A stretch of DNA of 64,000 nt from Anaerolineae bacterium (GCA_027494015.1 JAOSJP010000004.1:85449-149448), one strand, 5' to 3'; numbered from the stretch's first letter, positions 19,716 through 29,089 are shown. The notes: generated by a model not told the origin, from the sequence alone. Numbers and translations are program-made.

Positions 19716-20093
19716 TCATGCCCCCGTGCCGTCGCCTCGCCTGACGGCGGCGGCGGACGGAGCCGGCCCCATCTCGCCGCGCCTGTACGCCGGGCGCAGC
19801 AGCGGCTCGACGCGCGTCTCGCTGTAGACGTATTCGACCTTCTTCGCTTTCATCCCGCGCGGGCCGCCGCCGATCTCCTTGTTGGTGTCGGAGACAGTGG
19901 CTCGCTCGACGATGGTGACGCTCAGCCCGGCGTTGGGCAGCACCCACAGCGTATGATATTCGTCCCACATCGCGTTGCGGTAATACTTGAGGATCGCATC
20001 CGGGTCCAGGGCGCGGATTTCCTTGCGCACATCTTTGAGTTTCATGGCGCTCAGGCGGCGGGCCAGTTGTTCGTGGGCAGCCTGGTCTATCAT
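19716..20093 (-). CDS. Conserved-looking hypothetical protein
   Basis: A 125-residue soluble, mixed-charge protein that I do not recognise. The N-terminal half (KLKDVRKEIRALDPDAILKYYRNAMWDEYHTLW) looks helical. The middle (GLSVTIVERATVSDTNKEIGGGPR) looks like beta strands. The C-terminal 20 residues are low in order. I start at ATG 20093, preceded by GGAGGG, rather than at the in-frame ATG at 20138. Codon use matches its neighbours, so I believe it is real. Confidence 0.6.
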   Translation of the reverse strand: MIDQAAHEQLARRLSAMKLKDVRKEIRALDPDAILKYYRNAMWDEYHTLWVLPNAGLSVTIVERATVSDTNKEIGGGPRGMKAKKVEYVYSETRVEPLLRPAYRRGEMGPAPSAAAVRRGDGTGA

Positions 20094-20159
20094 GGACTTC
20101 CCTCCACTTTCATTTGCTGAAAGGGGGTAATTGTACACGTACCGGCGGTAATTCTAGCA

Positions 20160-20447
20160 CAGAATGGGCGGCGGGGGTGCACGAACAACCTGTTGCCAGG
20201 GGAAGTTCAGGAATGCTTGCTGAAGGCCTCCCCCCTCAGTCCCCCCTCCAGCAGAGCTAGAGGGGGATGGTCTGGCAGGGGTTCTCCCTTCCTCCCCTGG
20301 CTTTGCTGGGAGAAGGGGCCAAGGGGATAGGGGCGTTCTGGCGATTGCCTGACAACTTGTTCGTGGCCCCTGGGCGGCGGGGGTGCATAGCTTTGCCGCG
20401 CGGTGTGATGTACAATTCACCGCGACGGAAGGGGGTTGCGGCCAGGC
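20160..20447. repeat. Intergenic repeats before xseA
   Basis: Apart from repeats nothing is seen between 20094 and 20447. Segments such as CCCCCTCCAGCAGAGCTAGAGGGGG (20243-20267) and CTCCCCTGGCTTTGCTGGGAGAAGG (20293-20317) form stem-loops of a CCCCT/AGGGG type also found near 16216-16364 and 33574-33670. Confidence 0.5.
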
Positions 20448-21659
20448 ATGATGACTCAACCCTATACCATCTGGCAGCTCACCAGCTACATCCGCGACCT
20501 GTTCGATCAGGACCCTCGCCTGTACGATGTGTGGGTGGAGGGGGAGATCAGCAATTTCACGCGGGCGTCGTCGGGGCATCTCTATTTCACGCTCAAAGAT
20601 GAGCGCAGCGAGCTGCGCTGCGTGATGTGGCGCGCTCAGGCGGCGCGGCTGACCTTCGACCCGCAGCACGGCGACGCCGTGATCGCGCACGGCAGCGTGA
20701 CCGTCTACGAAGCGCGCGGCCAGTACCAGCTTCAGTGCGACGCCCTGCAGATCGCCGGGGCAGGCGACCTCAACCGCCAGTTCGAGCTGCTCAAGGCCCG
20801 GCTGGACGCCGAGGGACTCTTCGACCCGGCGCGCAAGCGCCCACTCCCGCCCTTTCCGCGCCGCATCGGCGTCGTCACCTCGCCCACAACCGCTGCCTTC
20901 CAGGATATTCTCAACGTGCTGGGCCGGCGCTACCCGCTGGCCGAGATCATCCTCAGCCCGACGCTGGTGCAGGGCAAAGAAGCGCCGCCGCAGATCATCG
21001 CCGCGCTGCGCCGCCTCAACGAGCACAGCGCCGCCGACGTGATCCTGCTGGCGCGCGGCGGGGGCAGCCTGGAAGACCTGTGGTGCTTCAACGATGAAGA
21101 GGTCGTCCGCGCGGTGGTCGCCTCGCGCATCCCGGTTGTCACCGGCGTGGGCCACGAGATTGACTTCACCCTGGTGGATTTCGCCGCCGACGTGCGCGCC
21201 CCCACGCCTTCCGCCGCCGCCGAAATCATTGCCCCGGACGGCCCCGCCATGCGCGCCATGGCCGAGACGTGGTCCGGGCGGCTGACGGGGCGGATGGCGG
21301 CGGCCCTGGCCGACCGTCGCGCGGCGCTGAGCGGGCAGGCGCGCCTGCTGGAACGGCTGTCGCCCGCCGTACAGGTGCGCAGCGCCCGCCAGCGCGTGGA
21401 CGATCTGCTGGGGCGGGCGGGGGCGCGCCTGCGGCTCGACCTGGAGCGGCGGCGCGAGCGGCTGGCAGCGCAGGCCCGCGCGTTGGACAGCGCCAGTCCG
21501 CTGCGGCTGCTGCAGCGTGGTTACGCCATCGTCACGCGGGCGGAGGACGGGGCGCGCGTGACCAGCGTGCAGCACGCCGCCGAGGATATGCCCATCACCA
21601 TCACCCTGCACGATGGGCAGCTTACCGCCACCGTTCGCCGTCGCCTGTTCGGGGCCTAG
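20448..21659 (+). CDS. xseA: Exodeoxyribonuclease VII large subunit
   Basis: Catalytic subunit of exonuclease VII, which degrades single-stranded DNA in repair and recombination. The N-terminal OB fold (WVEGEISNFTRASSGHLYFTL) is clear. The catalytic core has GVVTSPTTAAFQDI, ARGGGSLEDLW and VGHEIDFTLVDFAADVRAPTPSAAAE. A helical C-terminus follows. The length is normal (403 residues). ATG 20448 or the adjacent ATG 20451 begins the protein. The partner xseB lies 4.3 kb downstream beyond a kinase gene, with short spacers throughout. Confidence 0.95.
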   Translation: MMTQPYTIWQLTSYIRDLFDQDPRLYDVWVEGEISNFTRASSGHLYFTLKDERSELRCVMWRAQAARLTFDPQHGDAVIAHGSVTVYEARGQYQLQCDALQIAGAGDLNRQFELLKARLDAEGLFDPARKRPLPPFPRRIGVVTSPTTAAFQDILNVLGRRYPLAEIILSPTLVQGKEAPPQIIAALRRLNEHSAADVILLARGGGSLEDLWCFNDEEVVRAVVASRIPVVTGVGHEIDFTLVDFAADVRAPTPSAAAEIIAPDGPAMRAMAETWSGRLTGRMAAALADRRAALSGQARLLERLSPAVQVRSARQRVDDLLGRAGARLRLDLERRRERLAAQARALDSASPLRLLQRGYAIVTRAEDGARVTSVQHAAEDMPITITLHDGQLTATVRRRLFGA

Positions 21660-21687
21660 CCAGGCCCGTGAGGATCGAGGGGCATTG

Positions 21688-24600
21688 ATGAGCGAAGAGC
21701 GCGCGCTGATCGCCGGACGCTACCGGTTGGGCGAGTTGATCGGGCGCGGCGGCATGGGCGATGTCTTCAAGGGCACCGATACCCACACAGGCGAGGCAGT
21801 CGCCATCAAGCGCCTACACCAATCCGTCCTGGAGGAGAATCCGGACATCCTCGACCGCTTCACCCGCGAAGGCGAGGCGCTGCGCCAGCTCAACCACCCC
21901 AACATCATCACCATGCGGGCAATGGTGACCGAAGAAGGCCGCCACTACCTGATCATGGAATACATCGGCGGCGGATCGCTGCGCCACCTGATGGACTCGC
22001 AGGGTCGCCTGCCGCTGGAGGGCGTGCTCAACATCGCGCTCGACCTGGCCGATGCCCTGGCCCGCGCGCACCGCATGCACATCATCCACCGCGACATCAA
22101 GCCGGACAACGTGCTGCTGGCCGAAGATGGCACGCCGCGCCTGACCGATTTCGGCGTGGCTCACCTGGGCGACCGCACCCGCCTGACCCAGACCGGCTCG
22201 GTGATCGGCACCTACGCCTACCTCAGCCCGGAGGCGTGCAACGGCCTGGACCTCGACGAGCGGGCCGACATCTGGTCGTTCGGGGTGATGCTCTTCGAGG
22301 CGCTCACCGGGCGCGTGCCCTTTCAGGGAGACAGCATTGCCGCCATTCTCACCGCCATCCTGACCAGGCCCGCGCCCGATATTGACCGGCTGCGCCCCGG
22401 CTTGCCGCCCGCGCTGGTCAGCCTGGTCGCGCGCATGTTGGAGAAGGATCGCGCGCGGCGCATCAGCAGCGTGCGCCTGGTCGGCGCCGAGCTGGAAGCG
22501 ATCATCCGCAGCCTGGACACGCCGCTGCGCGACCTGGTGCTCAACGCGCAGAACCTCGCTGAAGGAGAATCGCGCTTCGCCACGCCCTCCGACGAGCTGC
22601 CCGCCTCCGAAGTCCCGGCGATGGCGCGGGGCAACGCGCAGCAGACGCACGGTCTCACCCTCTATCCGCCGCTGGACACGCCGGACGGCGAAGCGCCGAT
22701 GCTCGTGCCCGGCGTCACGCCAGTGACCGGCGAGTACGGCGCAGCGAGCGCCAAATGGAAGTGGATCGCGCTGATGGTCATAGCGGTGGCCCTGGGCTGC
22801 TCCGCCGTGCTGGTGGCGGCCATCCTCAGCGGCGGCACGCGCCCGCGCACGGACGAGCGCCTGACCGCCCCAACGGACGAAGCGCCACCCGCCGTCGTGA
22901 CCGGGGCAGAGGCCACTGGCGAGCCGGGAACCGCGCTGTGGCCGGAGATCGCGCCGGTTGCGCCGGATCAGTACCAGGTGTTGGTCGCTCGCTTCGAAGA
23001 CTTGTCGGGCATCGGGCAGGTCGCCGCCGGGCGTCAGGTGGATGTGACCCGGCTGATCGCCGATCATCTGGCGGAGACGCTGGAAAAGTCGGTGCCCTTT
23101 TCCAATGTCGCCGTGCGCGTGTATGGGAGCGTGATCACTTCCAGCGAACAGGCGCAGGCTGTCGCCAGGTATTACGGAGCGACGATCATCGTCTGGGGCA
23201 ATTACACGCCCGATCTGATCGAAGCGAATGTTCAGATTGGCGTGCTCAATGCTTTCCGCTACAACCAGCTCCCGCGCGACACGCTGGAGCGCACGGCCAA
23301 TGTGCGCCTGCACCTGGCCGACGCGCGGCGCAAATCGCTGGCCCCGTTCGTGCTCACAGCCCTCAACATCCTGCACAACGCCGACGGAAACGCCTTCGAG
23401 ACCATGCGCAGTGGCGCTATTCTGGACGCGATCGCGGTGGAGCCAGCGGAGATCACTGGCAGCGGCGTGGCGGCTCAGCTTCACCGCGCCATGCTCGCCG
23501 ACGACCCGCGCGAAGTCGGCGAGGCGCTGGACGCGGCGCTGGCGCTCGATGCTGGCAACCCTCTGCTTTACACCTATCTGGCGATTCTCAAGCAGACTCA
23601 GGGGCAATGGGAGGAGTCGCGCGCCGACGTGCTCACCGCGCAGCGGCTCGGCCCGTCGGGGTGGGCGATGCCACTCATGCTGCTGGCCCACGCCACGCAC
23701 AACGAGTCTGTGCTGCAGGTCTTCGATGAAGTCATCGCCGCGCGGCCCGATGACTGGTTCCCGCGCTTCTATCGCGGCGCGATCTACTACGTGTATGGCA
23801 GCCAGGAAGCGGGCGCGCGCGATCTGGCCCGCGCCGATCTCGACGCAGCCATCGTCCTGCGGCCTGCGGCCAATTTTCCCTACGTGTTCCGCGCGCTGCT
23901 GGCTCTGCACGAAAGCCGCCTGGACGATGCCTTCCGCGACATCCAGATCGTCTTGACCCAGTACCCCAATCCGGGCTTCATGGAGCGGTTGGTCGTGGCA
24001 ACCTTCGGGAACCAGTCAGCGGACCCGTATGCGGTCATCCTGTCGGCAGTGGCCAACCAGATGTTGGGTCGCCACGACCTGGCCATTGCGGAGACATCCG
24101 CCGGGTTGGAAGTCTTCCCCTATTTCACCGATCTGTACATGGTGCAGGGCGTATCACAGTGCTCGCTGGGGGACTACGCCGCCGCCGAAGCAGACTTTTC
24201 GGCGGCGCTGGCCTACGAACCCGACTTTCTGCTCGTGCGCCTGCTGCGCGCCGATGCCCGCCTGCGGCGCGGCGACGCCGAAGGAGCGAACCGGGACCTG
24301 CGAGAGATCGCCGCCAGCGCCCTGAGCGAGACGTTCGAGCCGTATGCGGAGGCGATCCAGGCCGGGGAGGTGGGCTGCGCGACGTTCTTCACGCCAGAGA
24401 ACTCGCTCTCAGCGGCGGGGATGGCGCAGGGCGCTGGCGATGCGACACCTGTGCCCGACAGCACGCAGCTTGGCCCGCTGCTGACGCTTGCCTTGCGCGA
24501 TGTCGCGCCGGTGAATGAGGGCGAGTATATGGTGCTGCTCGCCCGCCCGGAGGCGCTGGAGAAGGTGCCCCTGCGCGATGTCAACCGCTTCATCGCCGAC

Positions 24601-25977
24601 GACCTGGAGCGAACGCTGGCGGGCGGCGCGCCCTACTCGCGCATTGCCGTGCGCCAACTGCCCGTCGTGATCACCTCGGCGGAAGAAGCGCGCATCGTGG
24701 CCGAAGCCGTCGGGGCGACCGTGGTCGTCTGGGGCAACTACAACCCTGACCTGATCGAGCTGAATATCCAGGTGGGCACGACGCGCGAGTTCCCCTACAA
24801 CCGCTTTTCGCGCGATCTGCTGGAGAAAACGGGCAGCGTGCGCGTGCGCCTGACCAATGAGCGCAGCGAGTCCATCGCCCGGCCCATCATCGGCATCACC
24901 AGCCTGTTGAGCCTGGCCGACGGCGATCTGTTCGAGTTCGTGCTCAACCTGACCATCCTCGACTCCCTGCACGTTGTGGGGGCGTCGGTCGTTGGGGCGG
25001 ATGTTGCCGCCCATCTGCACCGGGCGCTGGATTCCTTCAGCAGCAATATCAAGCTGGCGATTGGCGAGTTCGGCCTGGCTCTGGCCCTCGATTCGGGCAA
25101 CCCGCTGCTGTACGCCTTTCGCAGCATCGCTCACCTTCGCAATGGCGCGCTCGATCGGGCCGCCGCCGACCTCGGCACAGCAGCGCGGCTTGCACCCGTC
25201 GGGTGGGCCATGCCCGTCTATTTGAGCTTCGACGAAGCGGCATCGGACACGGCCATTGTCGCTCAGTACAGCCAGGTCATCGCCCTGCGCCCGGACGACT
25301 GGTACGCCTATTTTACGCGCGCCATGCTGCGCTACGGCGACGCCTACTATGCAGTGAATGACCTGGAACAGGCCATCGCCCTCGGCCCAGAAGCCAACCT
25401 GCCCTACGTTGCCGCGCTGCTGATCGCGCTGCGCGAAGGGCACCTGGCCGACGCGCAAGGCCTGGCGCGCACCATCCTGGAGCAGTTTCCCGACCCGGAA
25501 CTGACCAACCGTGCCTACGCGACGCTGTATGGCAGCCGGGCGCAGAGCCAGATCACAGGGGCGTACTTTGCGGCGGTGACCAACCTGGTGCTGGGACAGC
25601 ACAATCGTGTGGTGGACGACCTGGGCACGGCCATCGCCCTGATCCCCCCCGAAGTGCTGAGCGCCCCCGCGCCGGATCAGGACGCGGTGCTGTCCGACCT
25701 GTTCCTGGTCTATGGGCTGGCGCATTGCAGCCTGGATCACCACGAGGACGCGGAAGCCGCGTTCTCCCAGGCGATCCGCTTCAACAAGGGTTACGCGCTG
25801 GCCTACGTGCTGCGCGGCCAGATGCGGCGCGCCCTGGGCGACGAGACGGGCGCGGCGCGCGACTTCGCGGGCGCGCGCGGGCACAAGCTCGGTGACGAAT
25901 TCGACCGCTGGATTGGCGCCGCCGAACAGAACCGGTGGACTTGCGCGACCCTGTGGGACTACACCCCGCCAGAGTGA
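21688..25977 (+). CDS. Membrane Ser/Thr protein kinase with duplicated extracytoplasmic TPR-like sensor module
   Basis: Receptor-type Hanks kinase of 1429 residues. The kinase domain (about 11-275) has GRGGMGDVF, the ATP-binding Lys in VAIKRLH, HRDIKPDNVLL and DFGVAHL, so it looks active. A linker and one transmembrane helix (about 359-382, WIALMVIAVALGCSAVLVAA) follow. The outside part consists of two homologous ~510-residue copies. Each starts with a domain containing VITS(S/A)E, then GAT(I/V)(I/V)VWGNY and PDLIE, followed by TPR-like helices (LDAGNPLLY / LDSGNPLLY; RPDDWFPRF / RPDDWYAYF). It starts 28 bases after xseA and ends 9 bases before xseB. The ligand is unknown. Start ATG 21688 has GAGGGG upstream. 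Confidence 0.88.
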   Translation: MSEERALIAGRYRLGELIGRGGMGDVFKGTDTHTGEAVAIKRLHQSVLEENPDILDRFTREGEALRQLNHPNIITMRAMVTEEGRHYLIMEYIGGGSLRHLMDSQGRLPLEGVLNIALDLADALARAHRMHIIHRDIKPDNVLLAEDGTPRLTDFGVAHLGDRTRLTQTGSVIGTYAYLSPEACNGLDLDERADIWSFGVMLFEALTGRVPFQGDSIAAILTAILTRPAPDIDRLRPGLPPALVSLVARMLEKDRARRISSVRLVGAELEAIIRSLDTPLRDLVLNAQNLAEGESRFATPSDELPASEVPAMARGNAQQTHGLTLYPPLDTPDGEAPMLVPGVTPVTGEYGAASAKWKWIALMVIAVALGCSAVLVAAILSGGTRPRTDERLTAPTDEAPPAVVTGAEATGEPGTALWPEIAPVAPDQYQVLVARFEDLSGIGQVAAGRQVDVTRLIADHLAETLEKSVPFSNVAVRVYGSVITSSEQAQAVARYYGATIIVWGNYTPDLIEANVQIGVLNAFRYNQLPRDTLERTANVRLHLADARRKSLAPFVLTALNILHNADGNAFETMRSGAILDAIAVEPAEITGSGVAAQLHRAMLADDPREVGEALDAALALDAGNPLLYTYLAILKQTQGQWEESRADVLTAQRLGPSGWAMPLMLLAHATHNESVLQVFDEVIAARPDDWFPRFYRGAIYYVYGSQEAGARDLARADLDAAIVLRPAANFPYVFRALLALHESRLDDAFRDIQIVLTQYPNPGFMERLVVATFGNQSADPYAVILSAVANQMLGRHDLAIAETSAGLEVFPYFTDLYMVQGVSQCSLGDYAAAEADFSAALAYEPDFLLVRLLRADARLRRGDAEGANRDLREIAASALSETFEPYAEAIQAGEVGCATFFTPENSLSAAGMAQGAGDATPVPDSTQLGPLLTLALRDVAPVNEGEYMVLLARPEALEKVPLRDVNRFIADDLERTLAGGAPYSRIAVRQLPVVITSAEEARIVAEAVGATVVVWGNYNPDLIELNIQVGTTREFPYNRFSRDLLEKTGSVRVRLTNERSESIARPIIGITSLLSLADGDLFEFVLNLTILDSLHVVGASVVGADVAAHLHRALDSFSSNIKLAIGEFGLALALDSGNPLLYAFRSIAHLRNGALDRAAADLGTAARLAPVGWAMPVYLSFDEAASDTAIVAQYSQVIALRPDDWYAYFTRAMLRYGDAYYAVNDLEQAIALGPEANLPYVAALLIALREGHLADAQGLARTILEQFPDPELTNRAYATLYGSRAQSQITGAYFAAVTNLVLGQHNRVVDDLGTAIALIPPEVLSAPAPDQDAVLSDLFLVYGLAHCSLDHHEDAEAAFSQAIRFNKGYALAYVLRGQMRRALGDETGAARDFAGARGHKLGDEFDRWIGAAEQNRWTCATLWDYTPPE

Positions 25978-25986
25978 GGCACTCTC

Positions 25987-26211
25987 ATGAACCAGGACGA
26001 TGACCTGAGCACCTTGACGTTTGAGCAGGCGTATGCGCAGCTAGAGGAGATCGTGGCGCGCCTGGAATCCGGCGAGTTGTCGTTGGAGGACTCGGTGGCG
26101 CTCTACGAGCGGGGGCAGGCGCTGGCCCGGCTGTGCGGCGATCTGCTGGACAAGGCCGAACTGCGCGTGCAGCAGATCGCCGACGACGGGACGCTTGCGC
26201 CGCTGGAGTGA
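25987..26211 (+). CDS. xseB: Exodeoxyribonuclease VII small subunit
   Basis: Small helical subunit (74 residues) of exonuclease VII. TFEQAYAQLEEIVARLESGE, followed by LSLEDSVALYERG, is the family signature, ending in a long helix that binds XseA. It begins 9 bases after the kinase gene and is presumably in the same transcript as xseA. Confidence 0.94.
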   Translation: MNQDDDLSTLTFEQAYAQLEEIVARLESGELSLEDSVALYERGQALARLCGDLLDKAELRVQQIADDGTLAPLE

Positions 26212-26276
26212 GGGGGAGATAGCTATTTCACACCTGGGCCAACGCAGACCCGCGTCATGGGAGAGAAGAGAGACAC

Positions 26277-26699
26277 GTGACCTCTGCAAGTCCTGAAATC
26301 AGGAAAATGCTGGAACGCATCAATGATTGGCTCAGGGCAATATACCAGGAGGAGACACTCATCAGCGATCTGCTGATACGATCGGGTCTGCCAGAGCATG
26401 ACCTTGAGCGAATTAAGAGACAGCATGTGGACGAGTTTATCGCTCAGTTGTCGGTGTATATCCGGAACTGTACTCATGGTCACGATGGTAAAAGACGGCA
26501 TCTAATCATGCTTCGCTGTTTTGGTCTCTTAGACGGAAACACAGAAACTCTGCAATCAATCGCCAATGACTTTTCTTTGTCACGCGAGCGAATTCGACAG
26601 CTAAGAAACAGCCGCCTGAGCTTGTTCAGGCGGCAGAAGCAGAGGACGGCCCTTGAGGCCGAGTTGTATGCAATTGCGAAGAAGCTATTGGACGAATGA
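26277..26699 (+). CDS. Sigma-70 region-4-like helix-turn-helix protein
   Basis: A 140-residue basic protein. The C-terminal half contains a turn like sigma region 4: ETLQSIANDFSLSRERIRQLRNSRLS. The N-terminal half is helical with no sigma region 2 motif, so it is not a complete sigma factor; a small transcription regulator is the more cautious reading. Start codon is GTG 26277, with only a weak purine-rich tract upstream. Base composition is clearly poorer in GC than the neighbours, and codon use differs, which suggests transfer. Function is unknown. Confidence 0.6.
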   Translation: MTSASPEIRKMLERINDWLRAIYQEETLISDLLIRSGLPEHDLERIKRQHVDEFIAQLSVYIRNCTHGHDGKRRHLIMLRCFGLLDGNTETLQSIANDFSLSRERIRQLRNSRLSLFRRQKQRTALEAELYAIAKKLLDE

Positions 26700-26751
26700 G
26701 CTTACAATACATAGACACTGAGCTAAGCCGCCTCATCCCCTCGAGGCTGTT

Positions 26752-26920
26752 ATGCCCCGCACGCCCGGCGCAGCGTGCAGGGCACGGCGCATGGCTAGCA
26801 CCCTGACCCCACACCCTGTGATCCCTCCTCGCCAACGAGGATGGGCAGGTTTCTCTCCTTTCCCTACTTGCGGGGAAAGGGGCCGGGGAATACAGGTTGA
26901 AAAGTGCATAACACGCTCGA
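26752..26920. repeat. Intergenic repeat, 'CTTGCGGGGAAAGGGGCCGGGG' type
   Basis: TACTTGCGGGGAAAGGGGCC, followed by GGGGAATACAGGTTGAAAAG and TGCATAACACGC, recurs in modified form near 47785-47840, 53695-53745 and 53840-53890. No gene is visible between 26700 and 26949. Confidence 0.6.
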
Positions 26921-26949
26921 AGCCACCATCCCCCGCAGCGAACGACCCA

Positions 26950-28200
26950 TCACCCGGAACCGGCGTGCCGGGCTTCAGCCTCTGGCGCTGCCGGGCTGAG
27001 GGTGTCGTTGTCCTCGTACTCCACGATCTCCACGTAGTCCTCGGTGCCGCCGCGCTGCCAGTAGATGCGCGGGATGATCGAGTGCTGGATGATGCGGTCT
27101 TTGTACTGGATGATGCGCTTGATCACCTGTTCCACCAGCGTATCGTCGAGCAGGTGCGGCTTGAGGCCCAGGCTGTAAAGCTCGTTGTGATCCGGGTTGT
27201 AGTAGTGCTCCTCGGCCTCGACGCGCGGGTTGATGTAGTGGGCGATCTTGACATCCAGGCCCACCTGGCGCGCCGCCTTGCGCACGTGCAGCGCCAGGTC
27301 GAGCACCGAGAAGTGCTCCACCCACTGGTTGAAGACGCGCAATCGCCCCGGCTGCGGCGGGTGGAGCGCGGTCAGCTCGACGCATTGCAGCGTGTCGAGG
27401 ATGTTGAGGTAGCCGCGCGTCTGCTGGCCCTTGCCGTAGAGCGTCAGCGGGATGCCGGCCACCGCCTGCACGCAGAAACGGTTGAGCGCCGTCCCAAATG
27501 ACTCGTCGTAGTCGAAGCGGGTCAGCAGGCGGTCATCGAGATTGGACTCCTCCGTCTCGATGCCGTAGACCACGCCCTGGTTGAGATCGGTGGCGCGCAG
27601 GCCCCAGATTTTGCAGGCGAACATGATGTTGTGGCTGTCGTGCACTTTGGTCAGGTGATAGAACGAGCCGGCCTGCTTGGGGAAGGGCAGCACGTCTTTG
27701 CGCCCGCGATACTCGACCTCGAAGTAGCCTTCGGGGATGTCAATGTTCGGCGTGCCGTACTCGCCCATCGTGCCCAGTTTGATCAGGTGCGAGTCCGGCG
27801 CGAACTGGTGCATGGCCCACAGCACGTTGAGCGTGCCGTTGACATTGTTCTCGTGGACGCGCACGGCATGATGCACGTCAATCATGGAGTAGGGCGCGCT
27901 GGGAATCTCGCCGTAGTGGACGATGACCTCCGGCTTGAAGTCGGCGATCACTTTGCTGATGAAGAACCAGTCCTGGATGTCGCCGACGAACATCTCGATG
28001 GCCCGCCCGGTCACCTCGCGCCAGGCGTCCACGCGGGCGTGCAGCGAGTGGATCGGTGTCAGGCTGTCGGTGCCGCGTTCGGCGTGCATCTGGCGGCGCA
28101 GAAAATTATCCACCACGCCGACGGTGTGCCCGCGCTGGCTGAAGTACATGGCGGTGGCCCAGCCCAGGTAGCCATCACCGCCCAGAATAAGAATACGCAT
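26950..28200 (-). CDS. sqdB: UDP-sulfoquinovose synthase
   Basis: NAD-dependent SDR enzyme that makes UDP-sulfoquinovose from UDP-glucose and sulfite for sulfolipid (SQDG). The 416 residues match the SQD1/SqdB family along their length. Key blocks are GGDGYLGWATAMY (NAD site), DSLTPIHSLHARVDAW, HYGEIPSAPYSMID, KLGTMGEYGTPNIDIPEG, the catalytic YHLTK with SFYHLTKVHDSHN, and ATDLNQGVVYGI. Near the end NPRVEAEEHYYNPDHN is also family-specific. No SqdX-type glycosyltransferase is adjacent, so the transfer step must be encoded elsewhere. ATG 28200 has GGAGGAGG upstream. Confidence 0.94.
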   Translation of the reverse strand: MRILILGGDGYLGWATAMYFSQRGHTVGVVDNFLRRQMHAERGTDSLTPIHSLHARVDAWREVTGRAIEMFVGDIQDWFFISKVIADFKPEVIVHYGEIPSAPYSMIDVHHAVRVHENNVNGTLNVLWAMHQFAPDSHLIKLGTMGEYGTPNIDIPEGYFEVEYRGRKDVLPFPKQAGSFYHLTKVHDSHNIMFACKIWGLRATDLNQGVVYGIETEESNLDDRLLTRFDYDESFGTALNRFCVQAVAGIPLTLYGKGQQTRGYLNILDTLQCVELTALHPPQPGRLRVFNQWVEHFSVLDLALHVRKAARQVGLDVKIAHYINPRVEAEEHYYNPDHNELYSLGLKPHLLDDTLVEQVIKRIIQYKDRIIQHSIIPRIYWQRGGTEDYVEIVEYEDNDTLSPAAPEAEARHAGSG

Positions 28201-28337
28201 GACCTCCTCCTGAACTCACCGCCGCCCTGTCGCCGGCGAGATGACTCCGCGCCCGGCGACCAGGGACTACCCGGCCATTATAACGCGCAAACCATTTCCG
28301 GCGAGGGCAGCGTTTGTGCGGGGTGCGGAAGATAAAG

Positions 28338-28371
28338 AGACTTCCGAAGTTTTCGAAAACTTCGGAAGTCT
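28338..28371. repeat. 34-bp perfect palindrome, AGACTTCCGAAGT family (copy 2)
   Basis: AGACTTCCGAAGTTTTC is followed directly by its exact complement. It lies upstream of sqdB at the edge of a repeat-dense gap. Confidence 0.85.
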
Positions 28372-28384
28372 GGCGAGGGCACTG

Positions 28385-28477
28385 ACCTCACCCCCAGCCT
28401 CGCCGCGCTCGGCTTGCCCCCTCTCCGTCAACGGAGAGGGGGCGGCGAGGCGCGCCAGCGCCGAGCGGGGGTGAGGT
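28385..28477 (+). repeat. 93-bp palindromic element, full copy
   Basis: Has both 11-bp terminal inverted repeats and the CCCTCTCCGTCAACGGAGAG centre. It is followed by the AACCAGGGCGCAGCAGAG flank found after other copies. Confidence 0.9.
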
Positions 28478-28546
28478 CAACCAGGGCGCAGCAGAGTGTT
28501 ACCCGCTGTAGGGTTACACCAAAGGCGCGCGGACCAGCCACGGGGG

Positions 28547-28653
28547 TGGGGTCAGCGGGGCCTCCCGACAGGGCCCCAGCGCACCGGCCTCACTACGTCG
28601 GCCTCCCCCTCCGTACGAGGGGCGGCGACGCGCCAGCGCCGAGCGGGGTGAGT
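28547..28653 (+). repeat. Degenerate palindromic element
   Basis: A decayed relative of the 93-bp element: GGCCTCACTACGTCGGCC, then CCCCCTCCGTACGAGGGG and CGCGCCAGCGCCGAGCGGGG, with small deletions throughout. It shows that copies diverge in place. Confidence 0.65.
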
Positions 28654-28834
28654 CCCGGCCCGGCAGGCCCTCCCGACGGTTTTGCGAGACGGGCTTGACC
28701 TCAGTTCAGGCTGTCGTCGCCCCCTCCGGACGGAGAGGGCGCCAGCCCGAGCGCGGCCGGCGCAGCACACCCGGTAAGCGGGTGCATGCTGCGCCCCTAC
28801 CTGACAGGTTTTGCGCGCACTCGCGCGCCGCTTT

Positions 28835-28927
28835 ACCTCACCCCCAGCCTCGCCGCGCTCGGCTTGCCCCCTCTCCGTTGACGGAGAGGGGGCGGCGAGG
28901 CGCGCCAGCGCCGAGCGGGGGTGAGGT
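28835..28927 (+). repeat. 93-bp palindromic element, full copy
   Basis: Canonical copy with CCGTTGACGG at the centre, the mirror version of CCGTCAACGG. Both flanks (GCGCGCCGCTTT before, GGGCGCAGCAGAGCAGCGCC after) are shared with the next copy. Confidence 0.9.
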
Positions 28928-28992
28928 CAACCAGGGCGCAGCAGAGCAGCGCCCCTCCCTGACAGGTTTTGCACGCCCCCGCGCGCCGCTTT

Positions 28993-29087
28993 ACCTCACC
29001 CCCTGGCCTCACTACGCTCGGCCTTTCCCCCTCTCCGTCAACGGAGAGGGGGCGGCGAGGCGCGCCAGCGCCGAGCGGGGGTGAGGT
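28993..29087 (+). repeat. 93-bp palindromic element, slightly longer copy
   Basis: Two bases longer than canonical in the left arm (CCCCCTGGCCTCACTACG) with intact ends. It lies 65 bases after the previous copy and abuts the palindrome at 29090. The whole gap 28201-29130 contains no credible gene. Confidence 0.9.
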
Positions 29088-29089
29088 TT

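Noticed and set aside
28241..29084. Open frames such as PLTERGRRGAPAPSGGEV-type peptides in repeat DNA
   Set aside because: They are translations of the 93-bp palindromic element, which lacks stops; identical peptides arise wherever the element lies between genes.
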